Source: Chitinophagaceae bacterium
GTDB taxonomy: Bacteria; Bacteroidota; Bacteroidia; Chitinophagales; Chitinophagaceae
Length of the DNA stretch: 12,885 nt
Reading direction: 5' to 3'
Assembly: GCA_016786525.1 (NCBI GenBank)
Contig: JAEUVW010000348.1
Location: 1-12,885, forward strand
Shown here: positions 12,534-12,885 of the stretch, piece after piece
How the letters are laid out: every line of letters starts with the position of its first letter
Position numbering within the stretch: the stretch's first letter is position 1
Translations under genes and position numbers: made by a program
Notes under the pieces: model-generated
What the model was told of the DNA's origin: nothing
Databases searched by the model: none
Seen by the model: only the letters and a program-made list of their open reading frames with translations

Positions 12534-12885
12534 TTATTCTTTGTAGGGTAATACCCAATTATAGTGGCGCCAGCTTAGCGTTTGGGCCGCCAAATTTACG
12601 GTAGAATCGACAAACAGCCTCGATCGCTGCCCGTTCAGGGCTACGTACACTTCTGCATATACTTCGGGCTGCTCCAGGCCCCGTTGTGCAAACTGGTCTG
12701 CAAGATGGTGTGCATACTTCAGGATCAGGTCCGGCTGGGTGCTCATCATCTTCTCCTGCAGGGGTGTCAGGAACTCGGCATTGTTCACCTGTTGCACCAG
12801 GCGGTGGGTTTTATCTTTTACGGTGAAAAAGGTAGCGCCTGATTTTTCCATCAGCATCACCCGCCACGAAAAACGGTAACCTTCC
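12534..12885 (-). CDS. HTTM / vitamin K-dependent gamma-carboxylase-like protein, C-terminal part
   Basis: Only the last 116 residues are in the window; the frame is open to its edge, so the GTG at 12860 is an internal Val, not a start. The visible part begins EGYRFSWRVMLMEKSG, which matches the segment just after the last membrane helix of HTTM-domain proteins, bacterial relatives of vitamin K-dependent gamma-carboxylase (W-MM-type motif). It then has QPDLILKYAHHLADQFAQRG, VYVALNGQRSRLFVDSTVNLA and the end WRHYNWVLPYKE, all of which I recall from Bacteroidota HTTM proteins. The membrane domain is outside the window. The stop lies 18 bp before the receptor ATG, so the two are surely co-transcribed. 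The reaction of these bacterial proteins is mostly unknown. Confidence 0.78.
   Translation of the reverse strand, partial: EGYRFSWRVMLMEKSGATFFTVKDKTHRLVQQVNNAEFLTPLQEKMMSTQPDLILKYAHHLADQFAQRGLEQPEVYAEVYVALNGQRSRLFVDSTVNLAAQTLSWRHYNWVLPYKE

Noticed and set aside
1..12885. tRNA, rRNA or complete insertion sequence
   Set aside because: No tRNA cloverleaf, rRNA segment or transposase-like protein was recognised in any part of the window.

Overview
The window is a chromosomal segment from a member of the Bacteroidota, most likely the Chitinophagales (Chitinophaga-like). Three things suggest this: the spc-type ribosomal protein genes encode Bacteroidota-style products, nearly every start codon follows an A/T-rich leader with no Shine-Dalgarno sequence, and there is a FecA-like TonB-dependent receptor with an N-terminal carboxypeptidase-regulatory-like domain. 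The genus is inferred, not proven.

Region 1 (1-8391, + strand) is one long cluster for ribosomes and protein export: rpsC (5' end missing), rplP, rpmC, rpsQ, rplN, rplX, rplE, rpsN, rpsH, rplF, rplR, rpsE, rpmD, rplO, secY and map. All reading frames look intact. rplX and secY start with GTG, and rplX overlaps rplE by one base. Several spacers carry inverted repeats. Two of them (rplF-rplR and rplO-secY) hold hairpins with the same 16-nt apical sequence and a GCAA tetraloop but different, perfectly paired lower stems. The run ends after map at a clear intrinsic terminator. infA, rpmJ and the alpha-operon genes that often follow map are not here.

Region 2 (8392-10112) is accessory in character and AT-rich. 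It holds two terminators facing each other, a minus-strand gene for a secreted TPR-like protein of unknown function, and about 700 bp without a gene. That gene-free stretch has three different repeat structures side by side: a small G/C-rich palindrome, a roughly 90-bp imperfect inverted-repeat element, and an array of 82-bp tandem repeats. The 82-bp units alternate between two types (A-B-A-B-B'), so the array has a 164-bp higher-order period, and each unit is itself made of degenerate octamers.

Region 3 (10113-12885, minus strand, higher GC) is the end of an operon: the C-terminal part of an HTTM / vitamin K-dependent gamma-carboxylase-like membrane protein, followed 18 bp later by a complete FecA-like TonB-dependent receptor. 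This probably belongs to an outer-membrane uptake system, perhaps for iron, whose upstream genes lie beyond the window.

Most of the window is conserved housekeeping sequence. The parts most worth a second look are the paired GNRA hairpins, the higher-order tandem repeat, the inverted-repeat element and the HTTM-receptor pair.
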